Below are positions 53,391 to 64,000 of a stretch of DNA of 64,000 nucleotides, one piece after another. A program made the translations under genes and the position numbers. Location of the stretch: NCBI GenBank assembly GCA_951812925.1, contig OX638371.1:33392101-33456100 (forward strand), in the 5' to 3' direction. The notes below the pieces were generated by a model, which was not told the origin of the DNA, did no database searches, and saw only the letters and a list, made by a program, of their open reading frames with translations. This stretch comes from Calliopum simillimum. Its lineage: Eukaryota; Arthropoda; Insecta; Diptera; Lauxaniidae. Position 1 is the stretch's first letter. Each line of letters opens with the position of its first letter.

Positions 53391-53660
53391 TTACTTATTA
53401 CTTATTGCTTACTGCTTATTGCTTACTGCTTATTGCTTATTACTTATTGCTTATTACTTTTTTCTTATTACTTATTAGTTTTTGCTTATTGCTTATTACT
53501 TATACTCATTACTTATTGCTTATTGCTTATTACTTATTTCTTATTGCTTATTACTTATTACTTATATCCTATTACTTATTACTTAATACTTATTACTAAT
53601 CACTTATTACTCATTACTGATTACTTATTGCTTATTACTTTTTACTTATTACTATTTATT
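53391..53660. repeat. (ATTACTT)n microsatellite, right block
   Basis: Degenerate ATTACTT/ATTGCTT repeats continuing in the same orientation as the left block, then fading into T-rich sequence with CACTTTTAACTTTT motifs to about 53870. Confidence 0.9.
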
Positions 53661-55017
53661 TCCATTTTTTTCACTTTTAACTATGTATTCACTTTTCATT
53701 TACTTAACTTTTCACTTTTAAGTTTTTTCCATTTTTTTTTTTATTTTTATTTCTCACTTTAAACATTAATTTTAAGATTTTAGCTTTTAACTTTTCACTT
53801 TTATTTTTAAATTTTAACTATAACTTTTAACTCCGAACTTGTAACCTTTAATTTTTAATTATTTAACTTTTCAATTTTCACGTTACTTCAATCCCTTACA
53901 CCTGGCAATCCTAATTAGACCATTCCAACCCTATCGAGCGTTACTCATCTCTATTGTGGTTACATTGAATTTAGCTGGCGGCCCGCACTCATCATCGCAT
54001 GTTGCAGCTTGTTTGTTTATTGTCCGTTGCATTGGTTCTTGTGCACGCAATCCGCCAGCTTAGCTCCTTTGGTAGCGAGGTGTCTCATCTTCTGAAGTGT
54101 CCTCAACAATTGTTGTTGTTTATTTGCTTTCATATGTGCAATTATATGTCGCATTTCGTCCTCAATGCAAGGATCCTTCTTCTTTTGTGTCTTTTGTGCA
54201 CAAAGCTCTGTTGCAATATTTCAAAGTTGGATTTCATTGCAATTTTTCAACGCTTTTGTTGCCAAAGGTCGTCGTCATTATCATCATCGCTGTCTTATGT
54301 AGTCGCTGCAGGTGCACTTCTCACGCTTTGTCAATTAGGCTGCATGAAACCCCAACTTTTTGTTTTGTTTTATGGTGTAAAGTTTTGTAAAACTGCATTG
54401 CAATTATTATTTTATGTTGAATTAAGTCTCTTGCCTCAGCTCATTTATAATTATGCAATTATCTTTTCAGTTTTTCTAAATCATCTTGTTAACACTTCAG
54501 CTTACATGGTATTTAGTAAGAGCGCTCGATTAAAAGACAATTCGACTTTAAAGAAAGAAAAACAGAATCTGGGTAACTATTTTCTAATTGTATGATGTTC
54601 CTTAGGCCGGGTCGATGAAAAAATACTTAATTGGAAAAACCGACGCCCATTTGAAAGCTTACTTTGAAAGTGACTAGTAAACAAAAATTTTTTTTTTTGT
54701 GGATCATCGTTGTAGAGGACTTAAGGTAGCACTTTTTGTATAAAATGAAGAAAATATATTTTTAAAAACTTTTATAAAGAAAAAATGGCATTAAGGATAG
54801 AGGGGCCCCGCTTTTATTTTTTGTTCGATATAATAATAAAGTAATGACTATTGGGATTTATTTTAAAATTTAATATTTCATTGCAGTGTTACATAAAATT
54901 GAAAGAAAAATAAAAGACTATATTATATCTGATATTAAGAAAAAGAACAGTAAGTAGTTAAATTTAACTTTCATGACCCAAGTCATCTGAGTTATAATAT
55001 AACTACTTATGTAAAAA
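53661..55017. other. T-rich and single-copy interval
   Basis: 53661-53880 is T-rich low-complexity. 53900-54600 is more even, with a 198-codon frame (53999-54595) rich in Leu, Cys and Phe that shows no domain and is not called. 54600-55017 is AT-rich. It may be host intergenic or intronic DNA. Confidence 0.35.
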
Positions 55018-57120
55018 TTAAATGTTTGCTTTCCTAGCTTTGGTTGTAGAAAAATCCTCGATGATCACCTTGAAATCCAACGTCCTTGCCAATTCGAATT
55101 CTAAAAGAGTTGCTAATCCTGAAACTCTTGTTTTTATTTCACATGATTGATGATAATTTTTTATTCGGGATAAAACGCTGAATGAACCCTCGCCACTGGA
55201 AACAGAAACGGGCATAGTCCAAAATATGCGCAAAGCAGTGCTGGTGGTGAGAAAGACTTTCCAACTTTTTTTAACTAATTTTATTTAATAATTCAGCTGG
55301 CAATAGACCTTCTACAAAAATTGCTTTATACACGTTTTTCAAGTGTATCATCTTCGTTGATAAATCCTCCAAAACATCATCGGTGTAGTTTTCTGTAAAA
55401 CTTTTTTCAGCAATTTGCACATCTTCTTGTTTCATCTCCGGAAATTTCATCACAGAAATGAAAAAATTCTATTTATGTTTTTGATTACAGTAAATCTGTC
55501 ATTTATTTCTGCCATGATTGAGTCTGTTATCACGACTTGCATATCTTGAAATCTAGCTCATCCTCACTACAATCTTCATCCACATTTTCATAAAACACTC
55601 TCTCACGTTTTGATTTTCGAGTGGCAGGAAAATTGCGATGAAGTATCGCTCAATCCATTTGCAACCAGCTTGCATTCACTCAACACTGCAGACACACTAT
55701 TGTAACCAACCTTTCTTTCGTTAGCCGGGGTGTAGCCCTTGGCGTCCAGGGTTCACTACAAAATTTATATTTCCCAAGAAAACACAGCTTTTCCAAACGT
55801 TATAATTCATTTTATTCACTAAAACCTATGCGGCGATCACCAAGAGAAAGAAGCATTAAATTAAATGTAAACCTAGTTAATAATATAAAATAAATATAAT
55901 CTTAATTAACAACGTAAAAAGGTATCGCATTACTTAAATTCTAATCTTCCTACCCGCGAGCAGCGTTGCAGCATTTCTCTGTCCATCCGTCGTGGGGTGC
56001 ATCACTGACCATGCCTCTCTGGTCCTGGGTCCCGTTTGTCCTTCGTGGAGTGCATCACAGACCATGCCTCTCCGTCAGTTGTCCACAAAATGAATCCATT
56101 GGTTGTTAATTGTAAGTCCCAGTCATAGCTCAAAGTGTCCTCGTTGTTAAAAAAGCCTTAAGTTGCGGGTTAGTTGGAAATAAACGCAGATCACGTCCAA
56201 CCTATGCGGCGACCACCAAGAGAAAGAAAGTATCTCTGATATGAGATAGGTTGTAAGCTTGATTGGCCGATAGTTTGATTATCAGTGTTTTATTTGCATC
56301 CTCGCTTAGCTACAAGAACTTTTGTTGATGTCTTCAGATTTAGCTGGCCCAGGGTGAAATACTTATGCCTAATCATAATCAACGAGTTTTCCATGTGTTT
56401 GTCCTATGTCAATTGTAGGTTGGACGTAAGTTGCACGTTTTTGTTTGACTGTTGCACAACCGTTGCATGTTTACTTGGTTGGTTGGTTGGCTGTTGGATT
56501 AAAATTTCATGCTTAAGTCGCGATGTGTGGGCAAATAAGCGTATGTGATTTGCATCATCACACTATATCGCAGGAATTGCACATGGGTGAGTAAGCTCTC
56601 AAGATTCTTCACTTCAACGTGGATTGTGGCGTTTCTCCTTTGAAGAAAAATGTTTATATCGTTAATTGTCTGGAGAATTTTGAAGCATACGCTTGCCATC
56701 ACAACACGGATCCTTGCGGTCTATTTGTGGCAATATTGCCGCCACCCTAACCTAACCTTGCAATCACAACGCATTCAAATTTGCCTATATAAGTTAAGAT
56801 GCCGTCGATGTCTCTACGAGTTTCTGAGGTTAATTTGAGTTTTTTGATTTGCTCTAACGCATTTTTTAGTCGGGCGAAGTTACTACTTAATGGCTTCACA
56901 GCATCTATTTTGCGGACCATCTTTTATCGAACAAACTTTGGAGTGAGTTCGGTATATTCGTTTTAAAAATATCCCAACGTTGTGTACTGCTGCTGAAGAT
57001 GTTGTAGCATTTTTGAACAACGCCAAAAAATCTGATGACTTGTGGACAACATTCGACTGAATCAACTACAACTAAATTTAAAGTGTGGAGTCCACGTGAC
57101 GAGCACAAATTTCTATAAAC
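55018..57120 (-). pseudogene. Decayed hAT-like transposase (ZMYM1-type), split by a solo LTR
   Basis: Ordered minus-strand fragments: LHTLNLVVVD, CCPQVIRFFG and SSSTQRWDIF near 57100-56950; ETRRDIDGIL and ILQTINDINIFL near 56800-56650; KRERVFYENVDEDCSEDELD near 55600; and the C-terminal dimerisation region MPVSVSSGEGSFSVLSRIKN ... GLATLLEFELAR at 55218-55060. These follow the hAT/ZMYM1-type transposase layout. Frameshifts, a GGTTAGGTTAGGGTGGCGGC insertion near 56740 and the LTR at 55701-56562 break the frame. The catalytic Asp region upstream is not recognisable, so the copy is dead. Confidence 0.75.
55701..56562 (-). repeat. Solo Gypsy LTR, related family
   Basis: 862 bp with TG...CA ends and the duplication CTAT (55697-55700, 56563-56566). 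The start TGTAACCAACCTTTC and the GGGGTGTAGCCCTTGG, CCAGGGTTC and TTTATTC blocks match the LTR at 39179 in order, and the end resembles it too, but divergence is clear. No internal part remains, so it arose by LTR recombination. It sits inside the dead hAT gene. Strand assumed from the full-length element. Confidence 0.8.
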
Positions 57121-57598
57121 TCATTTTGAATGTCTTGTGATTCACTGCCATTTGCTAATTTTGCTACAGTTTTTATGGATGTTGTAATTCCGAGAAATTT
57201 TGAAAATTATTAGCCGTGTTCACGATCCGGTGCATTTAGACTTGCCATGTAGCAAAATAGGAATAATTTCCACTTGATTGTGAGCATTATTAAAAGTATA
57301 AACATTGCAAGCTACGAAAAAATTTATTTCTCTGAGAAAATCGTATGAGCAAAGAGAACGAGAGCATAAAGAAAACATTTTTATTTGAAAAATGACATGA
57401 TATTTTTATGCTATAGGTTTTTAGTATAGAAAATGTAAATGCAAATGTAAATTCAATCCTATATATTTTGTTGTTGCATAACAAAATTTTTCAACACCTA
57501 TTTACAAATACTATGATGCAAGACCTTTTGCACCGGATTGTGAACATGGCTATTGATATATTCTGTTTGTTGTAGGCGAGCCAAAAAACAACGAAAAC
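57121..57598. other. AT-rich interval upstream of the dead hAT
   Basis: May contain the eroded 5' part of the hAT gene, but no motif is clear. Confidence 0.3.
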
Positions 57599-57602
57599 AA
57601 TT

Positions 57603-59048
57603 GAGGCGTTGCGTGCATTAACGCCCTAAGTCGACTTAGGGCGTTTTTGCGCCCATCGCTTTTTTGAAAAGCTTGGGTCCTCAAATATATGTGTACTTAA
57701 TTTCAACTTCCAATTACGATCACAGAATGTGGTAGAGCAATATATATATACTGTTTAAAGAGTTGCGTGCAAGAAGGGCGTAGTGCGACTTGGGGCGTTT
57801 TTGCATAAATCAGTTCGCGGTAGGAAAAAAGGTTTTTACTCAAAACCAAGGTGCCGAGCGAAAAAATTATATACGGCAAAAAATGCTTAGAATTGTCCAA
57901 AGAGTACGTGTGATTTTATTTAGATTTTTTTTTTTTTTTTTTTAAAAAATTATATTATATTTTTTTTTGAAAAATTATAAAATGTTCGAAAAAATTCTGA
58001 AAAAATTCACACATATTTTTTGGACGATTCCAACCATTTTCCGCGTAATATACTTTTTTGTCGTAAGGTACCTTGCTTTTGAATTAAATCCATTTTTCCG
58101 GCTGGGTAAAAAAATTGCTATGTTTGAGTGACCATATTTCGATAAATTTGTAGCCTAAGAAATTTTTAAAGGAAACTTTATCTCCTTATTTTTTATTAAA
58201 TTTTGTCTTTTCCTATCTTTGATCTAAAATAAGTTATAGTCAAAAGAGTAAAAAAATACAAGAATTCGAAAATTTTTTTTGATTTCAATATTCTATAAAT
58301 TCATTAAAATCCATAGCGCCGCTTTTGTGTAATATTGAATCAAAATATTCAAGCCTTTAAAAGTGGGTGTGACACTCTTGCCATCCCATCCACATTTCGC
58401 TATTTATAATCAGCATTTGTTTACCAAACTGAGCCACCATTTGCGAAATATTGCCCAATAAATTCTAATTTTAAAGAATTTGCTACGCCTTTCTATGAGT
58501 ATCTACAGGGTTAGAATTTATCCCAGTCTTAATATTATACTAATATAAAACATTGTAACAAATTTCGTTAAAACCTCTATAACCGATTACAAAAAAAATA
58601 TTTACCAGGTGCAAAACTTAGATGCAATGTATGCATGCATTTTATAAAATTAAAATTTTAAAGAAATAAACAAAAACGCACATTTAAAAATAATTGGGGG
58701 TGAAAGTATATTTCATTCCCCTCATTAAAAAAAAAAAAAATCATTAAAATCGGTACAGTTTTGCCGGTTTCCCAAGCAAAATGCTAACGTTACTCTAGTG
58801 ATAGTCAAATGGATTTATGCAAAAACGCCCTATAATTTAAGTTTTTCCTTCTTCAATAATTCTGTCAATATGCGTTAGTATTATGTGTTAGCGGTAATTA
58901 TTTACTCATTTTATTAGGTTTAATTGAATAAATTTGTTTTTCAAGGTTTAAATTATGGTTTGTTCTTTTATCAGCATTTAAAAACTTTAAATTGAATTAT
59001 CTCGAAATGCCATTTTTCGACTTGGGGCGTTATTGCACGCAACGCCTC
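57603..59048. mobile_element. 1.45-kb inverted-repeat element with GAGGCGTTGCGTGCA ends
   Basis: Terminal inverted repeats of about 30 bp: GAGGCGTTGCGTGCATTAAC at the left and the complement of GTTATTGCACGCAACGCCTC at the right. Flanks are AATT on both sides. Sub-terminal CCTAAGTCGACTTAGGGCGT is palindromic and a second copy of GTTGCGTGCA ... GACTTGGGGCGTTTTTGCAT lies at 57761-57807. No transposase is encoded; non-autonomous DNA transposon. Confidence 0.8.
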
Positions 59049-59052
59049 AATT

Positions 59053-59597
59053 TTACATAGGTGTTGTAGTCCTTAGAAATTTGAAAAATATTGTATGAAT
59101 TTTGAATATGGACCAATTTTATATTGTAAAATATTGTTTGTAGACTTTTTGAATAAAATTTGTTTTACTTTATTGCTCTGAAAATAATCGACCAAAAAGT
59201 CTAGAAACAATACTTTTGTGAGCCTCTGTATAAAAATATTGTGTTTGTTTTAGGCGAGTCAATATTGGCTCACATTTGTTCTACGCTGGCACCTTTGCTT
59301 AAAACTGTAGAAATTGTAGTTTTTGAAGATGAAGTATAATTCCTTATTGAGATACATTTACTTCAGTGGATGATAAAGTAGAGAACAAATTAGAAAAGCA
59401 AAGAGGTAAATTTGTTTCAGAAATATTATGGCTATTCGAAGTCGTTGCATTGAGTCTGAAAATAGGGTTTTCTGCACTTGAAAGCAAAGATAACTGGGAT
59501 TCCAGGCCTGATAGCGAAAAGGTATTGCCAGATTCGGAATAAGCGGCCACAAATTATCAAAAAATTATCGAGATCTCAATCAAAATTGTGTCCTTTT
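59053..59597. other. AT-rich interval
   Basis: TAGGCGAGTCAATATTGGCT near 59252 resembles TAGGCGAGCCAAAAAACAAC near 57573, so the flanking host copy may be a repeat too. No gene recognised. Confidence 0.3.
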
Positions 59598-60430
59598 TAT
59601 ACCCTACACCCAGGGTATATTCACTTTGTCCTTCCGTTTGTAACGCAGAGAAGGAGGCGTGGCAGGTATAGAAAAGTATATATATTCTTGATCAGCATCA
59701 CCTCCTGAGTCGATATAGCCATGTCCGTCTGTCTGGCTGGCTGGCTGGCTGGGTGGCTGGCTGGCTGGCTGGCTGGGTGGCTGGCTGGCTGTGTGTTGAA
59801 ATACACTTTTTGGGAAAACTGAGCAAGATAATTCAATGAAATTTGGTACACTGCCTCCGTCATCAAAGTTAGCTCGGGGGATTGAAAATGAGCAAAATCG
59901 GTCAACGGACACGCCTACCGCCCATACAAAAATTATATTCAAAATGCAATTTTAGGAGTATTTTTCACGACAATGCAACCACAATACATATAAGTACTAC
60001 GAATTGTAAGCGCAAGCTTTGATAAAAATTTGAGCGAATTCGGACAAGAGGGCGTGGTACCTCCCATATAAGAAGAAGCTTCAAAACGCTATACTGAAAG
60101 CGTTTTTTGAGATATTCGAACCAAATTTGACTCAGACACTAAGAATTATAAATGAAAGCTCTCAGCAAAAACTGGGTGAAATCAGACAAAGGGGCGTGGC
60201 ACCTCTCATATAAGCAAAAGATTCAAAATGCTATACTGAAAGAGTTTTTTTGAGATAATCCAATTAAATTTCACTCTGACACTAAAAACTATAAATGCAA
60301 GCTCTGAACAAAAACTGGGTGTACTCGGACAAGAGGGCGTGGCACCTCCCATATAAGCAAACTTTTCAAAATACTGCAGTGTAGGGTATTTATTTTTTGG
60401 CCAGGCCAAAATTTACACCCTTACTAGTTA
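59598..60430 (+). repeat. TATACCCTACACCC dispersed repeat, copy 2
   Basis: Very like 13345-14136 along its length, with the same start, the GTCGATATAGCCATGTCCGT segment, about three 135-bp internal units and the same TTTTTGGCCAGGCC end. It differs by an expanded CTGG run (about 59735-59790). Confidence 0.85.
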
Positions 60431-62457
60431 AATATTTGGCTTACATTTCCCATAGTTAGTGGTTATTAATGTTCACAAAAATATGATGGTGTGCTGTGGG
60501 TTAAATATTTCGCCATGCGATAAAAGGATCAATGTCAGAAATGCAAAACAATATATGTATTAAGTTCTTTTCAGCATTTGTAATATTTACTTTTGTTTAA
60601 GTTAGTAAACTTAAATGATGAAAAAACATGACTGTAGCATTCTTGGTTTTGGTCTTATTTTCATTATCAATCCATGAGAAGAAAATGTTTCTGTCTTTAA
60701 TCTACACTTTTTTTTATTGTATACCTGCTATATAACATCAAATATTTAAAATTCTTAATTTATTTAAATCTCACTCGTGTCAAAGTCACTTGATGAAATG
60801 GTAACCTAAAACTTTAATTCAAATTACGAGTATATCCGTTTGTAGCATGGCAGACGACTCATGATTGCTTTACATATAACCGGTACCACATGAATATTTA
60901 TGCCACTTTTATTGTCTGGCTCCAGTTGCTTCGCCCTCATCAGTCAAACAAGTCGCATTACAATTGGATTTCAATATCAACATCAACATTCGATGACCTG
61001 TAAGCCAGGAGATTTTGGTTGAAAAGCTGTCATTACCATTTAAGTGCAACAAAATCCGGTTAAAGATTCTTTGCCTGTGTATCGGGTTACACCTGCCAGA
61101 CCAATCGGCACAGTCATACAGAGCATTGTTTTGTTGGATTGTCTCGTATTCTGTTCGATGAGGAATGGCAGACAAAAAAGTTTTTTTTATTTTTTTTTTT
61201 TCATTATAAATATTTTGAAGCATCCCTGCGGTTAACTCTGTTGATGCAAATGCATCTGAGCACGATTATTTGAGCACATTTTTATGTACATATATGACAT
61301 GGTCGTATACAAACGACTGCAACTGATGGGTGAGGCACAAACATATTTAAATATGCTAGTATGTACAACAAAATTAAATGTATTGAATTTTTGCAAAATT
61401 AAAGGAATTTCATTTCGGGAATTGTGAGAAAAATAAAAATTAATCTTCTTTGCCGGCTGTGACAAACCATCTGCACCAACGAATTCAAATATTGCAATAT
61501 AAAATACTAAGGAGAACTGTAACAGTAAAAACTACCACAACCATTTGGCGGTGTATATCAGAAAATACATTCTACGTAGTGTTTTGCATAAATTTTGTTA
61601 GATCGTAGAATTTTCACGAAGGTTCCAAACATTGCTAACAGATAAAGTAAATATAAGCTCGTTTGCTCATTTAGTTATAGCTTGTATAAATACCGGCCGA
61701 TTTTGATGACAGCATAGTGATGTTATCGCTTTGGGAGGACCCTCCAAAATATGGCATTGAGTTTCATGATTTTTAGCAAGGTGCGATTTTGTACATCATC
61801 TTGAATAATTAGAAAAAATTTGAGAAATATCAATTAAACCTTACCAGTGCCTGCAATACGATTTTGGCAAATTGAATTTCAAAAAATGTTAAAGTTAGCC
61901 GAGATACGGTATTCTGGGTAGTACGAAATTTTCAGGCAAATATTCACGGTGAGCTTGAAAAGAAGGTATGTCGAGCTATAAAACTGTTAAAATTAAAATC
62001 CTAGCTGATCGTCTTCGGAAGTTATGCACATTTTTGTGTTCATGGTATGCACTTGCATGAAAACCATATAAAATTAAAAAAAATTAAGAAATGCATTTTG
62101 CAATGCTGAATCCGAATCCAGCCTTAAAATTGCTGTATCTCATACGGTTTTTGAGATATCTTAGCTATATAGCTTGAACACGGAACATTTATACGTAGAA
62201 TCCGATACAATTATTTTATTTATTTTTTAATGAACTAATTTCAAATGACACTCTTTTTAAAGAAGATGGAGTCCATCGAACGACGACTCCTGTGGATTCC
62301 ATCAAGACAACTCGGAAGTTTAGGTCTTAGAATCTAGATCCTAATGATTTAGGTAAAATTAATCTCACGACAGTGACGAGATCTATAAATAGTCTAGAAA
62401 TGCTCATTCTGGGAAAAAGGATGTACAAAAGATCTTTTAAATGCTAAAAAATACATT
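60431..62457. other. Apparently single-copy interval
   Basis: AT-rich with a more even stretch at 60840-61250. No exon with recognised domain, no inverted repeat and no repeat partner found. Confidence 0.35.
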
Positions 62458-62735
62458 TGCTCAGTGGTCAAAATTCGACCACAAATGATATTGGTTCTTT
62501 TTGGACACTTTTAGTACTTTTTTGTTGCTATTTGGTACGAAATAGAAAAGCTCATTTATCATCCCTGGTACAATTGAAGCGAAATAAAAAGAAAACAAAA
62601 ACCATGAAATTAGTGCTACGATTTTTTGTATTTCTCTTTGTGCTTTATCCTTTTTTCAGCTCTGTGTGACCGTGTATTTTGTTGTGGTTAGTATTGAAAA
62701 ACTTGTTTATAATTTTTCCTGGCTTAGAGACAAAA
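62458..62735 (+). repeat. GGTCAAAATTTGACCAC dispersed repeat, copy 2
   Basis: Diverged copy of 17811-18085 in the same orientation, with TGGTCAAAATTCGACCACAA, TCATTTATCATCCCTGGTAC and TTTTTTCAGCTCTGTGTGAC. A MITE lies directly after it. Confidence 0.65.
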
Positions 62736-62738
62736 TAT

Positions 62739-62979
62739 TCAGGCATGTTCTGAAATCCGATTCACTTCGGAAACGGAATGAAAGCAATCTTCAAGAGCTC
62801 CGCATTTCGATTATTAAAACCAAATCGGATTTATGTTTCGGTAAATCGAAAATGAACCATTATCATATTTTATTTGTTGAAATACAAATCCGATTCCATC
62901 TTATTTGTAGCAATGCAGAGCTCTTGAGGATTGCTTTCATTCCGTTTCCGAAGAGAATCGGATTTCAGAACATGCCTGA
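62739..62979. mobile_element. 241-bp foldback MITE
   Basis: Palindromic. TCAGGCATGTTCTGAAATCC at the left is mirrored by GGATTTCAGAACATGCCTGA (with one mismatch) at the right. The arms share CTTCGGAAACGGAATGAAAG, are about 90 bp, and the centre is AT-rich. No clear target duplication. Confidence 0.75.
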
Positions 62980-64000
62980 TTAACATAATTTTAAATATGT
63001 GCACATCTACAAAATACCTTTCTAATGGTGCAAAATTTAAAGTCGTAATCCATTTCTAACATAATAAAAAAAGATGGACCAGTTCTTGTTTTGCGTATTA
63101 ATATATAGATAAAGATAGCCTTTCATTTTATGTGCTATTTGTGGTATTATTTATATCGTTGTATTCATGGTTGCAGGTACTGTGTCGGTTTTACTTTTGC
63201 ATGGACGTGAGTTGCTACTGAAGTTTCCGGGAAAAGTTTTCATCGCTTAAGTTTTGGTTCAAGATTCTTTATCGTACACAGCATGTAGTGTAGTAGTAGA
63301 TTTAAATTATCGCTTTGTGGAGTTGTTGCGCATGATATTAATCATGCATCTTTCGACTTTTAGATCAACTTAATTATGAAGTTTGCTCGTAAGGATGATG
63401 ATAAGTATTCACTATGCAGGACACTTTCGTGCTTATTCATTTAAACATCAAATTTTTCACAATACACAGTTTATTTCGATTATCGATCTAATGTTCGGGT
63501 AGTAAAAACTCTCATATGCAAGTGCTATTCCCAATATTCGTGTATTAAATAGCACACTAATTTTTGTAACATCTGCTATGATCTGTTATCTTGAAAGCAA
63601 TAGATTATGTAATCCTAAACGTTTGTCAAAATGTCTAAATTACGCTGGGTGTGTGCGTTTTGCAGTATTGAAAGTCGCATTTTTTTTAAAGAACCGATAA
63701 ATGCATTTCAATAAATGCGTTATCGTCATCAATGCCAATCCTGATAATTATTGCACTCTGCAGGGATGCAGCTCTGATATTTGGAAAACATTGTAAACAA
63801 CCCCACCCAGCAATTTCCAATATGTCCTTTTATTACAAAGAACCCGCATAACGCACTCGAACGTAAGTTTGCAGCGATTGTGTTTGTGTAATTGCGGTAG
63901 GGTGCGGTGCGTTGAGTTGAGTTGCGTTGCTCCTTTTGACGGATATTTTGTTTGACTCCGGCTTTCGCTTCTTCCTTTCAATTGAGATGTAAACTTTGGT
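62980..64000. other. Apparently single-copy interval
   Basis: AT-rich to about 63700, then more even with GGGTGCGGTGCGTTGAGTTG near 63900. It could be host regulatory DNA of a gene beyond the window. No exon supported. Confidence 0.35.

Noticed and set aside
51563..53660. ATTACTT array as telomeric repeat
   Set aside because: Interstitial, degenerate, no match to known insect telomere motifs, and flies use other end-maintenance systems.
53999..54595. 198-codon Leu/Cys-rich frame
   Set aside because: No recognised domain, no conserved motif and an amino-acid mix expected from T-rich DNA. Kept as possible but unsupported.
60925..60950. CTGATGA...GAA on the minus strand
   Set aside because: No stem II hairpin between the two core parts.

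Overview
This 64-kb window is AT-rich animal nuclear DNA, almost certainly from a higher (schizophoran, possibly tephritid) fly. The evidence is intact BEL/Pao and Ty3/Gypsy retrotransposons, a mariner, a DUF1091-type host gene with short phase-0 introns, and a dispersed 'TATACCCTACACCC' repeat with a 'GTCGATATAGCCATGTCCGT' segment of a kind I associate with fly genomes. It contains no bacterial operons or CRISPR array. Apart from one small host gene (46718-47389, minus) and one possible exon fragment, everything I recognise is mobile or repetitive DNA. The species is inferred, not proven.

Layout. 1-5891: right part of BEL/Pao element A (plus): pol, two extra zinc-knuckle/protease-like ORFs, hairpin repeats and a 3' LTR. 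6016-7310: intact mariner. 7584-10090: tRNA-like SINE head, two foldback elements and a dispersed-repeat fragment. 11549-18085: MITEs, a dead mariner, dispersed repeats and a foldback. 20209-21780: hAT-type foldback with an 8-bp target duplication. 22346-32534: a 1.4-kb foldback split by complete BEL/Pao element B (22747-31502, minus). 33274-34922: foldback with tRNA-like ends and TTAA hairpin MITEs. 36786-37420: 36-bp minisatellite around a decayed tRNA-like/hammerhead element. 39179-46355: complete Gypsy (minus). 46718-47389: DUF1091 gene. 47700-49400: dispersed repeat. 51563-53660: a 7-bp microsatellite holding a tRNA-like/hammerhead ribozyme array. 55018-57120: dead hAT transposase split by a solo Gypsy LTR. 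57603-59048: another inverted-repeat element. 59598-62979: dispersed repeats and a MITE.

Two systems stand out. First, both BEL/Pao elements carry, in the position where retroviruses carry env, separate ORFs that copy the Gag zinc knuckles plus the protease domain. All have lost the canonical D-S/T-G protease motif, two have a clear 3' splice site directly before their ATG, and element B has a strong splice donor in its leader. This suggests a spliced subgenomic RNA for a repurposed nucleocapsid/protease-like protein. Second, a 550-bp unit at 52209-53390 combines a small ORF, a tRNA-like pol III head and a complete type I hammerhead ribozyme in a head-to-tail dimer plus an inverted copy. A decayed relative lies 15 kb away. 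Both copies sit inside tandem-repeat arrays. The Gypsy element adds a well-formed -1 frameshift signal (slippery heptamer plus stem-loop) joining gag to pol.
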